DNA from: Ambrosia x helenae
Taxonomy: Eukaryota; Streptophyta; Magnoliopsida; Asterales; Asteraceae
DNA length: 64,000 nucleotides
Assembly: GCA_030844895.1 (NCBI GenBank)
Contig: CM061223.1
Location: 29,502,561-29,566,560 of the forward strand
Direction: 5' to 3'
Both the position numbers and the translations under genes were made by a program. This document shows positions 46,499 to 58,641 of the stretch, in pieces (within the stretch, counting starts at the first letter, position 1; the number at the start of each line of letters is the position of its first letter). The notes beneath the pieces were generated by a model, which was given only the letters and a program-made list of their open reading frames with translations, was not told the origin of the DNA and ran no database searches.

Positions 46499-47972
46499 TG
46501 TAACACCCCAACCGATGGAGGAATCATCGAGGTGTCACGTAGTGACGATTGTTCAAAAGCACATGGTACTAAAATGTAAATATATTATTGAATAATTTAA
46601 ATTGTCTTACATAGATGAAATGGAAAAAAAATACAAAAGTCTGAATGAAACATGAAATTTGAAATAACTTATTAAAAGCAAGCACTAAAATCCAATGCTA
46701 TAGTACTAGGATCAAACTGCACCTGAAACATGTACAAAATAAGTTTTGTCAACATATGAAATGTTGGTGAGCATTCCTAGTTTTAATACATATAGTAAGT
46801 TGGAAAATGTTATTCAATTCAAGTGCAAAGCTACAGTGCAATTATGTAAACTATGTATCATACAAATGAGCGAAATCAATCCTGTGACTGTATAATGTAC
46901 TAAATGAACGGTGGTGTACTTATCCAATAAATGGATAATAACTTAACAATGACCACGGATTCTCCGATGAAAAAGGGGGAGAATCAACCTAGGCGGGTTG
47001 TCAATCCAATAGCGCTATCCAATGTTAAGGCCGGCTTGTACAATGTTAATGATTTCACTAAGTACAAATGTATTCTACATGTAATGTCTAAGCATAAAGC
47101 ACGTTTGTAAGCAAATGCACATAGTACTAGAATTGTATTGTAAAAATGTGAACTTGTATTTGTAATTTGTATAAGTGTACATGTAACACCCCAAAAATGA
47201 ATAAAAGCAAAAAGGGGATAGGAAATACTCACTTTCGCCAAATGACTAGATGACTAAGCGAGCGTGAAAATGCGAGCAATCCAAAGATTCAACAACGAAA
47301 CTAGTCCAACTTAGAAGAAAAGAAATCGAATAACGAAAAATATCAAGCTTCCAATTCGCCAATTACAAGAGCTTATAATCAAAGCTTTAAATGTAGAAGT
47401 AATATACTCTAGAAGAAAGGTATGAGGGAGAGTTTAATCGAATTGAAACAATTGATTTAGAGGTGCAAAGTGTAATGGGTCATAGGTGGGTTTTTATACT
47501 AGCTTTGGATTCAATTAGCCATTAAAATTGGTCAACACCATAAAGTAAGGTTTTATGATGAATTGAATATTTGACTAGGACTTTGACTGTTTGACTAAGA
47601 CTTTGACTAGGACATTGACTGGGACTTTGACTTTGACTGGGACTTTGACTGAGACTGTCTTAGCGGACCGCGAGGGCTAAAAAAATAATTTTTCTAATTT
47701 AATCAATTTTAAGTTATAGACTTGTTTCCTTTGATTTCTAAGTTGTTTTAGGACCGAAAATTAAGAATTTTGAGTATCAAGGTCTGAAACATACGTGCTC
47801 GGGTGTAGATGTGAGTATAAAACGTGCATACTTTTACTTATAAAAATTATAAGTTTTATTAAATTGTGAATTTTTGTCCTATTAAAATACGAGGGTTAAA
47901 AATGAAAATTTTGAAATAGTTGAGGAACCAATTATGCACATTTATGAAAAGTGAAGGGTGCAGGTTGTCACA
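46499..47972 (-). repeat. 5' LTR of element M
   Basis: 1474 bp against 1440 bp for the other LTR. The difference is mainly an expansion of the TTGACTAGGAC/TTGACTGGGAC minisatellite at 47575-47655. Ends and target duplication are as for the 3' LTR. Confidence 0.9.
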
Positions 47973-48140
47973 CAAAATGCTTGAGACACCAAAATGGTGA
48001 GGTGGCATCCAAGGTGGCATGGAGACATGACCTTTTTCATGTCTCCACACCCCATAGCCTAATTTAGATTTTCATTTTTGCTAAGAACACATAAGTAACC
48101 AATTACTAGTGGTCTGGTGGTGACTTTGGTGTATAACACC

Positions 48141-48229
48141 CAGTGGCGGATCCAGGATTTTTTGTCAGCGGGTGTCAAAATTAAACAGGCAAAAATAAGT
48201 CAATAAACATAGAATTGACTAGTCAAATG
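48141..48229 (+). mobile_element. hAT-like 5' end fragment
   Basis: CAGTGGCGGATCCAGGATTT is a common plant hAT terminus. The matching end is absent, and the fragment is interrupted by the element at 48230. Confidence 0.5.
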
Positions 48230-49215
48230 TAGAGGTTCACAAAACCGGGTTTTTTGAATACCCGGGTTCGGTTACGTACCCGGGTTCGGGTATGACCGGG
48301 TAGGGTATAACCGGGTATTACGAAATAACCGAGTCGGGTTCGGGTAGTGTATTTTCGTGAAAAGTCATACCCTATATACCAGGTTCAGGTCGGGTTTGGG
48401 TTCGGGTTTTCAAAACCCGGTTTCGGGTATACCCATTTTCGGGTACTAGATACCTATTTTCAAGTAAGCGTGTGAATTTCCAACACGACCTGAAAACACG
48501 ACCCGAACCTAACACGAAATTAGCGGGCTTAGGTTTAGTCTGAATGGGTTCGGGTCGAACCCGCGAACCCGTTTAGCTAAACGGGCCGGGTTCGGGTCAA
48601 CCCGGACGGGTTGACCCGTTTAACCTATTTATACTATATATTGTTTTTTACAATATGTTTTATGTTATAAATTAAATTGGTTAGGTATTTTATGCTACAC
48701 TTATAACTTAAAATAGAAATTGGTATGAGATTTGATAAATAAAACATAAATGTTTTTTATATATTTGTGTTTTTCGTAGTAAAGTTTTAATTTTAATACA
48801 TTAGTTTGCGAAAAAATAAAAAAAATTAGGTTGAACGGGTCGGGTTCGGGTCAACCCAAGAATATTCAGGTCGAGTTCGGGTTCATATGTATGTCACAAT
48901 TTTCGGGTTCGGGTTCATTTAAAAATTTCGGGTTCGAGTTGGGTTGGACCCACCAACCTGCGAACCCGACCCGTTAAGCACCCCTATGTACAAGTGATAA
49001 AAAAAACATAGATAGTTAAGTCTTCGTTGATAATGGAGTAATTCATCGTCTTTATTTAACACCGTCGTTTGATAATAAATACCCGGGTTTTAAAATATCC
49101 TACGGGTAGGGTCGGGTTCGGGTATTAAATAACCGGGTTTTAAAATACATGGGTTTTAAAATACCCGGATTCGGGTATTTTTCGGGTTCAGATTCGGATA
49201 TTTTGTACACCTCTA
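48230..49215. mobile_element. hAT-like element with CGGGTTCGGGTA motif
   Basis: Termini TAGAGGTTCACA and, inverted, TAGAGGTGTACA. 8-bp target duplication GTCAAATG/ATCAAATG (48222-48229, 49216-49223). The interior is mostly opposed arrays of ACCCGGGTTCGGGTA-like motifs, and it hosts a second element at 48465-48986. 49224-49461 shows nothing. Confidence 0.65.
48465..48986. mobile_element. Nested hAT-like element with CGGGTCAACCCG motif
   Basis: The right end AAGCACCCCTA and left end TAAGCGTGTG match imperfectly. Flanks TTTTCAAG and TGTACAAG give a weak 8-bp duplication (6/8). Interior runs of GGGTTCGGGTCAACCCG occur in opposed orientation. Confidence 0.45.
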
Positions 49216-49461
49216 ATCAAATGAATCAAATAATGATAATTTATTCTACAAACATATAAATTTTCGTTAAATTATAGCAATAACTTTTATTAATATATAT
49301 TGACCTTTTAAACATTCTATAACTTTTTAAAGCCGTAAAACCCAAATTTGTATAACACTTTACACAAATCGACTATAAATTGAAAAGGATTAATTAATAA
49401 CATCTTGGTATTAAAATTACCAATAACTTTATAATATTAAGTAATCTTGCTTGATAATCTA

Positions 49462-50204
49462 TCTATACATATAATAAACCAAAGTCATTTTAATGACATG
49501 ACACTTAAAGATGGTATTCTCTTCATTGAGTGTGCCATGTGTCATCTCATGTGGCAATTGCTTTATTTTAGATTTTTATCTCTAATGTTTTCTCCCATAA
49601 CTTTTAAACGTTAATATATTTTATATACGAGATTTTTTAAAGAAAAAAATTACACCAAATTAACGAGCGTTTTATTATCTTTCCAACGGGTACCATAGTG
49701 CTATATAAAAAACGGAGAAAAAAAAACAACTATTTTTTTGTGTGGTTTTGTTCATACAGGAAAAAAAACACAAAGTGTTCAGGTTATTCATTAATCATGT
49801 ATAGGCAAGTCATTAGTTATGTTCAAACCAGTAAATATGATTTTTATTTACAACATGTGTTAGCATTGAAGTTGTACATTGTTTTAGGTTAGGTTTTAAT
49901 ATTAGAGTTATACAGTGTTTAAGGTTATGCACTAACAATGCACAAACATTGAAGATACATTGTTAATTGTTTTAGGTTAAGTGCTACCCGAAGCTTTCCT
50001 GCATGTAACTGTAAAACGCATCAGTCTATTTCAGGTGTAAAATTGATATTTCAAATTAGATTTCTCAACCCGGGACGCTCCCGGGATATATTAGTTTAAA
50101 AAAAATGTGGGTTTGGGTCGGGGGCCTGGGATTAGGTGATACCCGACCCAATTACCCTTTTTTTTATATTAGAATATGATAACTTATGGCAGAGATTTGT
50201 TTAA

Positions 50205-50259
<55 letters not shown>

Positions 50260-50662
50260 TTCATTAATCATATATTGGCAAGTCATTAATTATGTTGTCA
50301 TATTAGATATTTTATTATTTCATATTAGATATTTCAACTTGGGACGCTCTCCAACAGGTAATTGCTATGTTTTCTTTTTCTACCATATTCTGAAATAGCT
50401 CAAATCTTATTGTATGCAGTTAAAGACCTTTGAATGTATGTATTTGTGCTAAACAATCTTTGTCCCCTTGAAGTGCTTGGGATCTTAATATTTTGTTTTA
50501 GGTGTTGATGTTGTAAGGTGAAATGGATCTTTTGGTATATTTTTTTTAAAAGTATCTAATGTAAGTTGATACATAGATGCCATTTTTATAGTTTAGATAC
50601 TTCTAATTTTATTCACTTTACTTAGATTTCTCAACTCGGGACGCTCCCGGGGTATTATCTAG
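49462..50662 (+). mobile_element. Helitron, possibly two fused copies
   Basis: Starts TCTATACATATAATAAACC. Ends in the hairpin CTCGGGACGCTCCCGGG followed by GTATTATCTAG-T. A second hairpin end (CCCGGGACGCTCCCGGG, TATATTAG-T) at 50068-50094 suggests an inner 3' end, so 50095-50662 may be another copy. Contains the conserved block at 49589-49735 and (AAT)n at 50206-50258. No gene. Confidence 0.65.
50206..50258. repeat. (AAT)n microsatellite
   Basis: About 17 AAT/ATA units. A shorter complementary TTATTA run lies in the inverted Helitron at 50736-50762. Confidence 0.9.
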
Positions 50663-50678
50663 TGTTATATATATAGTA

Positions 50679-51484
50679 CTAGTTTTTATCCCGGGAGCGT
50701 CCCGGGTTGAAATATCTAATATGGTATAATAAAATATATAATTATTGTTATTATTATTATTTTAAACAAATCTCTACCATAAGTTATTATATTCAAATAT
50801 AAAAAAAAAACGAATCTCTGCGCCGGGGTATAAATCTAGTACCATTACAAATGAATTTGGAAGTTTGTAATCGATCATTCTAAAAAGAACTAACATGAAA
50901 TAAGAAAAAAAAAAGTTAATTATTGAAATATCGAACGCATTAGTCTAAGGGTTATGTGATGCGTTAAAAAATTCATGGGTATATGATTGGGTATATAGTT
51001 CGAGTATTTGGGTATGTTGTTTCGGGTAATCGGGTCGGGTATCACCTAATCCCAGACCCGACCCAAACTCACAATTTTTTTAAAATTAATCCCAAACCCG
51101 ACACAATACCTGCCGGGTTACAAAAAATAGTCATTTTTTTCTCCGTTTTTATATAGCACTATGGTACTCGTTGGAAAGATAATAAAACGCTCGTTAATTT
51201 GGTGTACTTTTTTTCTTTAAAAAATCTCGTATATAAAAGATATTAACGTTTAGAAGTTATGGGAGGAAACATGAGAGAGATAATAATAAAGGTTTAATAT
51301 TTAGATTTAGTAGATTAGGTATTTAATAGATTAGGTTAAAGATTATAATAGATTAGATTAAATCATATTTATTCCTTTTTTTAATTGGTTTAGAGTTGCC
51401 ACATCACATCCTATGTGGCATCTCTCAAAGAAGAGATTGCATAATATTATAACATGTAGGATTATTAGCTTTGCAATATATATA
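50679..51484 (-). mobile_element. Helitron in opposite orientation
   Basis: On the minus strand it ends in CCCGGGACGCTCCCGGG then ATAAAAACTAG-T. Its start lies near 51484 (CAATATATATATTGC). It carries the conserved block at 51128-51272 in reverse and much of 50096-50350 in reverse. The 5' end is uncertain by a few bases because the neighbouring LTR begins there. Confidence 0.6.
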
Positions 51485-52394
51485 TTGAAGGGGTAGGGAT
51501 CCAAATTTACTTGGGCCCCTACCCAAAGCTCAGGCACAAAGACTGGAATAGGGCCACAAGGCCCAAATGATTACAACAAGATCAACCATGGGCAAGTTGA
51601 GCCCACATCCTGTGGGTGCGGACAAACCAGCCAAGGAGCGGGATGCGACCACCAATTGCGGATGCAACACCAGCACCCGCCATGGCTCATAGGATAAAGC
51701 CAGAAGCAGACACGTGGCGATAGCATGCACGCTCGTACAACATGGTACGAGCCAATCAGGGTCCAACGACGTGTGGCAAGGAGCATGTTGCACGATCAAC
51801 CAGCATGAGAATCACACGTGTCCAAGATTAAACCCGCAGGAGACAAACAGTACGTCTCCTGTACATGTCAACCAATAAGAATGCATGGGACCACCTCAAC
51901 AAAGATCTCCACTAACGAAGGCCTACAGAGGGGACAATAGTACACTCGACGGCCAATCATATTCGATCAGACCTGTGGCCAATCACACGATGCCACGTCA
52001 GAGAAAACGGTACGATCGTCCTCTATGATTTCTTACCTGTCACATATTATATCTTCTTGGGCCTAATCCTGGGCCGATGTGGAGGCAAGCCCTTAACTGG
52101 GCCTCAGCTCACTGGGTAAGTTAAGGGTGAATGTCGAGGCCCGTGTGGAACCTATTTAAGGAGCACTTCGTCTCCTTGAATAGGTCATTCAGAAATCCCT
52201 GAAGAACACACTAGTGCCGACCACGTTTTTGTGTCTGCTAAGTAGAGTCCTCTGGGATTCGAGGCGGTCGCCCCACACCGGAGATTGTGTTTTTCAGGTC
52301 ACCATCACCAAGAAGCCATTCATTCTAGTGAAGGATCTTACTTGTGTAAGCTGGTTTGCCCTATTCATTATAGAGGTAGACTTTTGTTTCTTCA
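51485..52394 (+). repeat. 5' LTR of a Tat-type Ty3/gypsy element
   Basis: TGAAGGGG at the start and TTTCTTCA at the end (inverted TGAAG), directly before the primer site. CTATTTAAG at 52152-52160 is a likely TATA box. The 3' LTR is not in the window because another element interrupts at 58642, so the left border is inferred. Confidence 0.6.
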
Positions 52395-52395
52395 T

Positions 52396-52408
52396 TGGCG
52401 CCATCCGT
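52396..52408 (+). promoter_or_regulatory. Primer binding site of the Tat-type element
   Basis: TGGCGCCATCCGT, one base after the LTR; a form typical of Tat/Retand elements. The exact tRNA was not assigned. Confidence 0.7.
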
Positions 52409-52450
52409 ATCGGCTAGAGCAAAACCTTTTTCAATCTTTCAACTAGAAAA

Positions 52451-54679
52451 ATGGCAAACGAGGAAACTTCGAGGAAGAATCAGGAATCACCTGTCATCGA
52501 GGATGATGACGAGGAAAAATCGGAGGAAACCCCTCCAGCCACGGTAACAAAGACAGCCCACAATCCAGTGAGAAGGGTCGGTGTCGGTCAAGCTATAGCT
52601 CAAAACACTGTCTTCTTGGACGACGACGAGGCCAATGAGGAAGAAGACCCAGATGAGTAGCTCTTCAAACAACAAGCACAGCTCACGACAGGGTACCAAA
52701 AACGAGTAATGCAACAAGCACAACAATGAGTCCAAAAGACGCTTAACTTCGACACCAACCACAAGGTTTCAGGGGCAAGGAACAAGAACAAAACAACAAG
52801 CCGTTCTCAAAAGGACAACACAGTTGGGAGTCGTAGCGGAGGCCGCGGGAAGGGCTCCCGCAGCCAGGGCAACGCTCCCACCAATGAGGAAGACGGCTAT
52901 GAATCCAGCTCACAGGCTAAGGGCGACGATGATCTAGTCAAACCTTACAGGCCGAAAGACCTCGCAGAAAAATCAAAATTCTGTGCCCGCGTCGCACTGG
53001 CACCAATACCAACAAATAGCATCGGTAAATACGACGGAATACGTGACCCAGACGATCACGTGCATGACTTCCGCACCGCAGCCCATAGTCAGAACTGGCC
53101 AATGCAGGTATGGTGCCATCTCTTCGCCCAAACGCTAATGGGTGCAGCTAGAGTATGGTTCGACAACCTCCCGACGGGTAGTGTCCTAGACTTCAACGAT
53201 TTGCTATCCAAATTTTCACTGCATTTTTCCCATCAGAGGAAACATAAGAAGGAAAAGGCCCACATCCTACTTTGCGCTAGGAGAGACAACAAGACAGTCG
53301 AAGATTACATCACCCGATACACGCGGGAGGCAATGCAAATAGGGTGCGGAGAAGAACTCACACGAGCGGCCTTCATCCACGGGGTCAACCACGACGACCT
53401 TATGAAATGCCTCACATGATAGGACGGAATCCCCGAGTCCTGGGATGACGTAATCAAGGCGGCCAAAATTTATGCGTCGTCCGAGAAATTTTTCCGCCAT
53501 TCCCGTCAACATCAGTACCCCAACAATCATGGAGACCGCAGGGACAAAGGCAAACAATCAGTTTGGTCGCGTATTTCCGGTTCCGCAGAGGAAGGCAAGT
53601 ACTCCGCACAACAAGATGCCCGCCAGATTATCAATAACAAACACACCCGCGATGGGCGGGGAGGGTCTAAGAAGAATACGGAGTGGACACCACTGACGAA
53701 GACACCATCACAGGTACTCGCCACCGAGCAGCATAACTTCAAAGAACCCCGCCCACTCGGCAAGCGGAGAAATGTAGACACAAGTAAACGGTGCGATTAC
53801 CACAATGACTTCGGGCATAGCACGGACAACTGTTACAGCTTAAAGATGGAGATTGAGTCCGCTTTAAAGTCCAGGCAGTTGGGACATCTAGTCAAGAACG
53901 TACAGCGCAATGGCCGCGGCCGTGACAACGACGATCGCGGGGAGGGGCCGAACAAGCGGATACGTAACTTACAAACGCACCTGATAGAATGCGTCCCTAG
54001 GCATAACAGCCATATGACAAGCAAGGGAACCAGCGGACATAGGCGAAACAAACGACAAGTGACTGAAACGAGCGATGATTCATGGAAAGAACAACCGGTT
54101 ATCTTGCCTACTGTTAAGGGAGGAGCATCATCCACATCCCCGCTCATCATCACGAGGGTATTCGGTCATTACCGCACTCCATATATGTTCCTCGACTCGG
54201 GAAGCAGTGCGGACATCATGTACGACCAGTGTTTAAACCAGCTCGACGAGGCTGATAAGAAGCGCCTGGTACCAGTAAGCGAACCAATCTCAGGTTTCAT
54301 CCACGAATCGATAATGCCTCGAGGAGTCATCACATTTCCAGTTACTTGGTCGAATGGTAAGCTGTCGCGGACGGAAGAATGCGAGTTTATGGTGCTCCCA
54401 GTAACCTCGGCACATGACGTACTAATTGGAAGGGAAGGCCTAGCCAAATTCAACAGCAACGCCTCCACTCCACATCAAATGGTCGGGTTCCCAACCCGCA
54501 AGGGGGTAGCATTCATCCGAGGCAACCGCCAGTGCCACACGGCGGATGTCCCAAAGCCAGCCAAGTCCGCCAAGAAGCCAAGCCAGACCGAGCCGGAAAA
54601 TGGGTGCTCAATCCCAGCTTCCCAGAACAAACCGTCACGATTGGACCCGCATTATCAAACACAGTGCGGACCCATCTGA
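52451..54679 (+). pseudogene. Tat-type gag and protease, interrupted
   Basis: One frame from ATG 52451 with stops at 52658, near 52727 and at 53417. Gag core 53030-53450 (VWCHLFAQTLMGAARVWFDN, KEKAHILLC). A Cys/His motif CDYHNDFGHSTDNC near 53790 replaces a standard zinc knuckle, as in Tat elements. Protease has LDSGSSADIMY at about 54191. The frame is left near 54600, where the RT frame takes over (a frameshift). It makes the virus-like particle proteins of a Ty3/gypsy element; this copy is inactive. Confidence 0.85.
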
Positions 54680-56460
54680 AGCAACTGCTCATCAAGAACA
54701 AGGACGTCTTCGCATGGACACCCGCGGATATGGTTGGGGTTCCTCGAGAAATAGCAGAACATAAACTCGCCACATACAAGTCAGTCGAACCAGTGGTGCA
54801 AAAGAGAAGGAGCATGGGGCCCGAAAAAACCAAAGCGATGAATGAGCAAGTCACGGAGCTTTTGAACGCCGGCATACTTCGTCCCGTGAAATACCAAACG
54901 TGGGTCGCTAACCCTGTAATGGTAGCCAAGGCTAACGGAGGGTGGCGGATGTGCGTAGACTATAAGGACCTGAACAAGGCCTGCCCGAAGGATTGTTATC
55001 CGCTACCCGAGATAGATCTAAAAGTCGACTCTCTGACTCCCTTCCGTTTTAAATGTTTTCTTGACGCCTACAAAGGGTATCATCAAATCCAAATGGCGAA
55101 AGGCGATGAGGACAAAACCGCGTTCAGAACAGATATGGGCACCTTCTGCTATACCAAGATGCCCTTCGGACTCAAAAACGCGGGAGCTACATACCAACGC
55201 CTCATGGACTCAGTCTTCGCCGCACAAATCGGCGTGAATCTGGAAGTATACGTGGATGATCTCGTAATCAAAAGCGTAGAAGAGGATCAAATGCTGACTG
55301 ACATACAGAAAACATTTGAGCAATTGCGACAACTCCGTATGAAGCTGAACCCTAGCAAGTGTTCCTTCGGCATGGAAGAAGGCAAATTCTTGGGCGTCAT
55401 AGTGACGAAGGACGGTTTTCGAGCAAACCCTGAAAAGGTACAAGCGATAGAGCGCATGCCATCGCCGGCCTCAGTCAAAGAAGTACAAACCTTAATGGGT
55501 CGTCTTGTAACCTTGAATCGCTTCTTATCAAATTACGCATCAAAGTCATTTCCGTTCGTGAGCACACTCCGAAACTGCTTAAAGAAAACAAGCTTTCGAT
55601 GGACACCTGAAGCGAAAACCGCATTCCAGGACATGAAACAGTGCCTCATGAACCTGCCGACGTTAACAGCACCGCGCCCCAAGGAACCGCTAACGCTATA
55701 CTTGGCAGTCGCGGATAAGGCAGTTGGTGCAGTCTTACTGGTAGACCGAAAAGGAGTTCAAACACCCATTTACTACGTCAGCCGCACATTGCTAGACGCA
55801 GAGACACGCTACTCAACCATGGAGAAACTGGTCTTAGCTTTAGTCCACGCTTCACGACGCCTACGACGATACTTCCAAGGGCACCCAATAAATGTGCTCA
55901 CAGATTACCGCATAAGCGACGTTCAGAAAAAGCCAGAACTCTCGGGAAGGCTAGCAAAGTGGGCAATTGAGTTGGGGGAGCATGAAATCTTTTACAAACC
56001 AAGACCAGCCATCAAGGGGCAAGTCTTAGCGGACTTTGCCACAGAAGTCCCTACAGACAAGATAGCAGAATGTCTGGTAAAACAAGACCCACTGCCGCCA
56101 ACGATCGGGAAAGACAAATGGTTACTCTACACTGACGGCGCCAAAAGCGACGACGGCACGGGAGCGGGCTTGCGGCTTATCAGCCCCGACGGTGCCGAAT
56201 TTACATACGCCATCCGCTTGAACTTTGAAAGTACGAACAACGAAGCGGAGTATGAGGCCTTGCTCGCAGGCCTTCGAATTGCGGATAAGATGGGTGCCCG
56301 CTTCCTCAAAGCACATGTGGACTCGATGCTTGTCGCCGCCTAAGTAAATGGACAATATGAGGCGAGAGATAGCAAGATGGCCCTGTACCTTGAACAGACC
56401 AAAAAGATCATGCAGCGGTTCGCACATTGCAAAATCCTCCACATCAATAGGAGCGAAAAC
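54600..56460 (+). pseudogene. Tat-type reverse transcriptase and RNase H
   Basis: Long frame open to 56341. RT motifs: DYKDLNKACPKDCYPLPEID (54958-55017), MPFGLKNAGATYQRLMD (near 55160) and the active site YVDDLVIKS (YVDD 55249-55260). KPELSGRLAKWAIEL lies in the connection. RNase H begins LLYTDGAKSDDGTGAG (56124) with NNEAEYEALLAGL (56237). A single stop TAA at 56341-56343, within the RNase H, breaks the frame; the same frame then continues into integrase. Motifs are otherwise preserved, which points to a fairly young copy. Confidence 0.9.
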
Positions 56461-57829
56461 AAACCCGCTGTCGCCTTAAGTAAAATGGCAGCGTCTGTCT
56501 TTGAGCACATGGCTAAGGACGTCAGGGTCGAGGTCCTAAGCACACCATCCGTACCCGCTCATCAAGTAAACGTCGTTCAAACGGGCACATCATCCTGGAT
56601 GACCCCAATAATCGCTTACCTAACGAGCGGTTCCCTGCCCACAGACAAATTTGAGGCACGGAAAATCCAAAACAAGGCCATGCATTACCAAATGTCAGAA
56701 GGCACCCTATATAGACGATCGTACTTGGGACCCCTGTTGAGATGTGTCGACGCGGAGAATGCCATGTTCCTGGTCAAAGAGGTACACGAAGAGATCTGTG
56801 GCTTACACGCAGGGCCAAGGATGGTAGTTGCAAAGCTGATGAATGCGGGATATTATTGTCCTGGCATGCATGTTGATGTCGTCAAAATACTCCGCAAGTG
56901 CTACGCATGTCAACGCCATGCTCCAAGCACACTGCGTCCCAAGAACGATTTAGTACCGGTAACATCCGCATGGCCGTTCCAAAAATGGGCAATAGACATA
57001 GTGGGCCATTCCCCACAGCTCTGGGAAATGTTAGATACCTCATAGTGGCAATCGACAATTTCACAAAATGGGTCGAGGCAAAACCACTAGTATCTATCGA
57101 CGCCCGCGCAGTGAAGCGCTTCATCTGGGAATTCATCATATGTCGTTTCGGCTTACCAATGAGCATCGTCAGTGAACGACCTACAATTCACGGATCAAGG
57201 GCTCCAAGGGTGGTTAGCGAGCATGGGGGTCGAGCAAACCTTCACCTCTGTTGCTCACCCGCAAGCTAACGGACAAGTTGAGCGAGCAAACCGCAGCATC
57301 GTTGAGGGAATCAAGGCCCGCCTGAACACCAGGCGGACAGGATGGGTCGACGAGGTACCGAACGTCCTATGGGCACACCGAACACTAACTAAATCCAGCA
57401 ACAGTGAGACACCTTTCAGCTTAACATATGGTACCGAGGCTATGATCCCTGCCGAAATCGGGTGCCCATCCGCACGCGTCCTGCTAGCCTCAAAAACAGA
57501 CAACGATGAAGAACTGCGCCTCAACTTAGACCTTTTAGAGGAGCGCAGAGGGTTGGCCGCGCTCAAGGAAGCCAAATACAAGCGGCAATTGGAGCGTTAC
57601 TACAACGCTGGGGTCAAAAAGACACATTTTGAAGTAGGCGACTTCGTGTTTCGTCTCAACGAAGCATCGACAGCAGAAGCACCTGGTAAACTCGCACCAA
57701 CTTGGGAAGGCCCATACAAAGTTCAAGAGGTGCTCGGAAAGGGCGCATACGCACTATAACGCTTAGACGGCACGACAATCCCAAGATCATTGAATGCGGC
57801 CCAGCTGCGTATTTGCTACATGTAATTGT
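56461..57829 (+). pseudogene. Tat-type integrase, two frameshifts
   Basis: Starts with the zinc-binding part (H-H ... KCYACQRHA, near 56900). Frame changes occur near 57010 and 57168, compensating each other. Core residues are found in three consecutive frame pieces: AIDNFTKWVEAKPL (57050), then QFTDQGLQGWLASMGVEQTF (57178) and ANGQVERANRSIVEG with the catalytic Glu. The C-terminal part ends KLAPTWEGPYKVQEVLGKGA, then a stop at 57757, and the same frame reads on to TAA near 57823. No chromodomain seen, as expected for Tat. Confidence 0.85.
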
Positions 57830-57956
57830 ATGAACTATAATAGTATCATGTATTTGCCCAAGCCGGCTTTATGCCTTATCAATGACACACATTTTTCGTT
57901 TACCTTAAATTGTACATGTGAAGTTAATAACGTCAATGATAGCGACAATCAATAGA

Positions 57957-58641
57957 GAGACGCGTCAGTGTTTTCACGCGACGTCCTCACCTTGGTCCGC
58001 GAGGAATGCCTTGACAGGCAACTCATCGCAGGCTAAGCAGCTCAGAGACACGTCAGCATTTTCACGTGACGTCGTCACCTTGGTCCGCAAGGAATGCCTT
58101 GACAGGCAACTCATCATGGGCTAAGCAGCTCAGAGACGCAACTCATCATGGGCTAAGCAGCTCAGAGACGCATCAGCGTTTTCACGCGACGTCGTCACCT
58201 TGGTCTGCAAGGAATGCCTTGACAGGCAACTCATCGCGGGCTAAGCAGCTCAGAGACACGTCAGCGTTTTCGCGCGAAGTCGCCACCTTAGTCCGCGAGG
58301 AATGCCTTGACAGGCAACTCATCGCGGGCTAAGAAGCTCAAAGACACATCAGCGTTTTCACGCGATGCCGTCACCTTGGTCCGCGAACTAATGCTTCAAA
58401 AAGCAAGTAACCGCGGACTAAGCAGATCAAAGACACATCAGCGTTTTCACGCGATGATGTCACCTTGGTCCGCCAACTAATGCTTCAAAAAGCAAGTAAC
58501 CGCGGACTAAGCAGATCAAAGACACATCAGCGTTTTCACGCGATGACGTCACCTGGGTCCGCGAACTAATGCTTCAAAAAGCAAGTAACCGCGGACTAAG
58601 CAGGTCAAAGACGCATCAGCGTTTTCACGCGATGACGTCAC
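57957..58641 (+). repeat. Tandem array, 88-bp unit, 3' region of the Tat element
   Basis: About eight units of the form GAGACGCGTCAGCGTTTTCA...CACCTTGGTCCGCGA...GCTAAGCAGCTCA. Units 1-4 share GGAATGCCTTGACAGGCAAC; later units have CTAATGCTTCAAAAAGCAAG at that place, so two subtypes are blocked rather than mixed. A partial duplication lies at 58131-58160. Tat elements commonly carry such arrays before the 3' LTR. The last unit is cut by the LTR at 58642. Confidence 0.9.

Larger units (their letters stand above)
41418..48059. mobile_element. PIF/Harbinger-type MITE split by an LTR element
   Basis: Termini GGCTTAAGGGTATGGAGACG and, inverted, GGCTATGGGGTGTGGAGACA, flanked by TAA (41415-41417 and 48060-48062). 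Without the inserted LTR element (41703-47972 and its CAAAA duplication) the MITE is about 370 bp. Its left part is a C-rich CCCCTGCCCC tract. Confidence 0.65.

Noticed and set aside
50068..50094. Complete Helitron ending at TTAG
   Set aside because: The hairpin is perfect but the terminal CTRR is TTAG; kept only as a possible inner end within 49462-50662.
51530..51799. Open frame on the minus strand of the Tat LTR
   Set aside because: Lies in an LTR, no domain, no start signals.
57955..58641. CRISPR-like array
   Set aside because: Units are contiguous tandem repeats without spacers in a plant retrotransposon.
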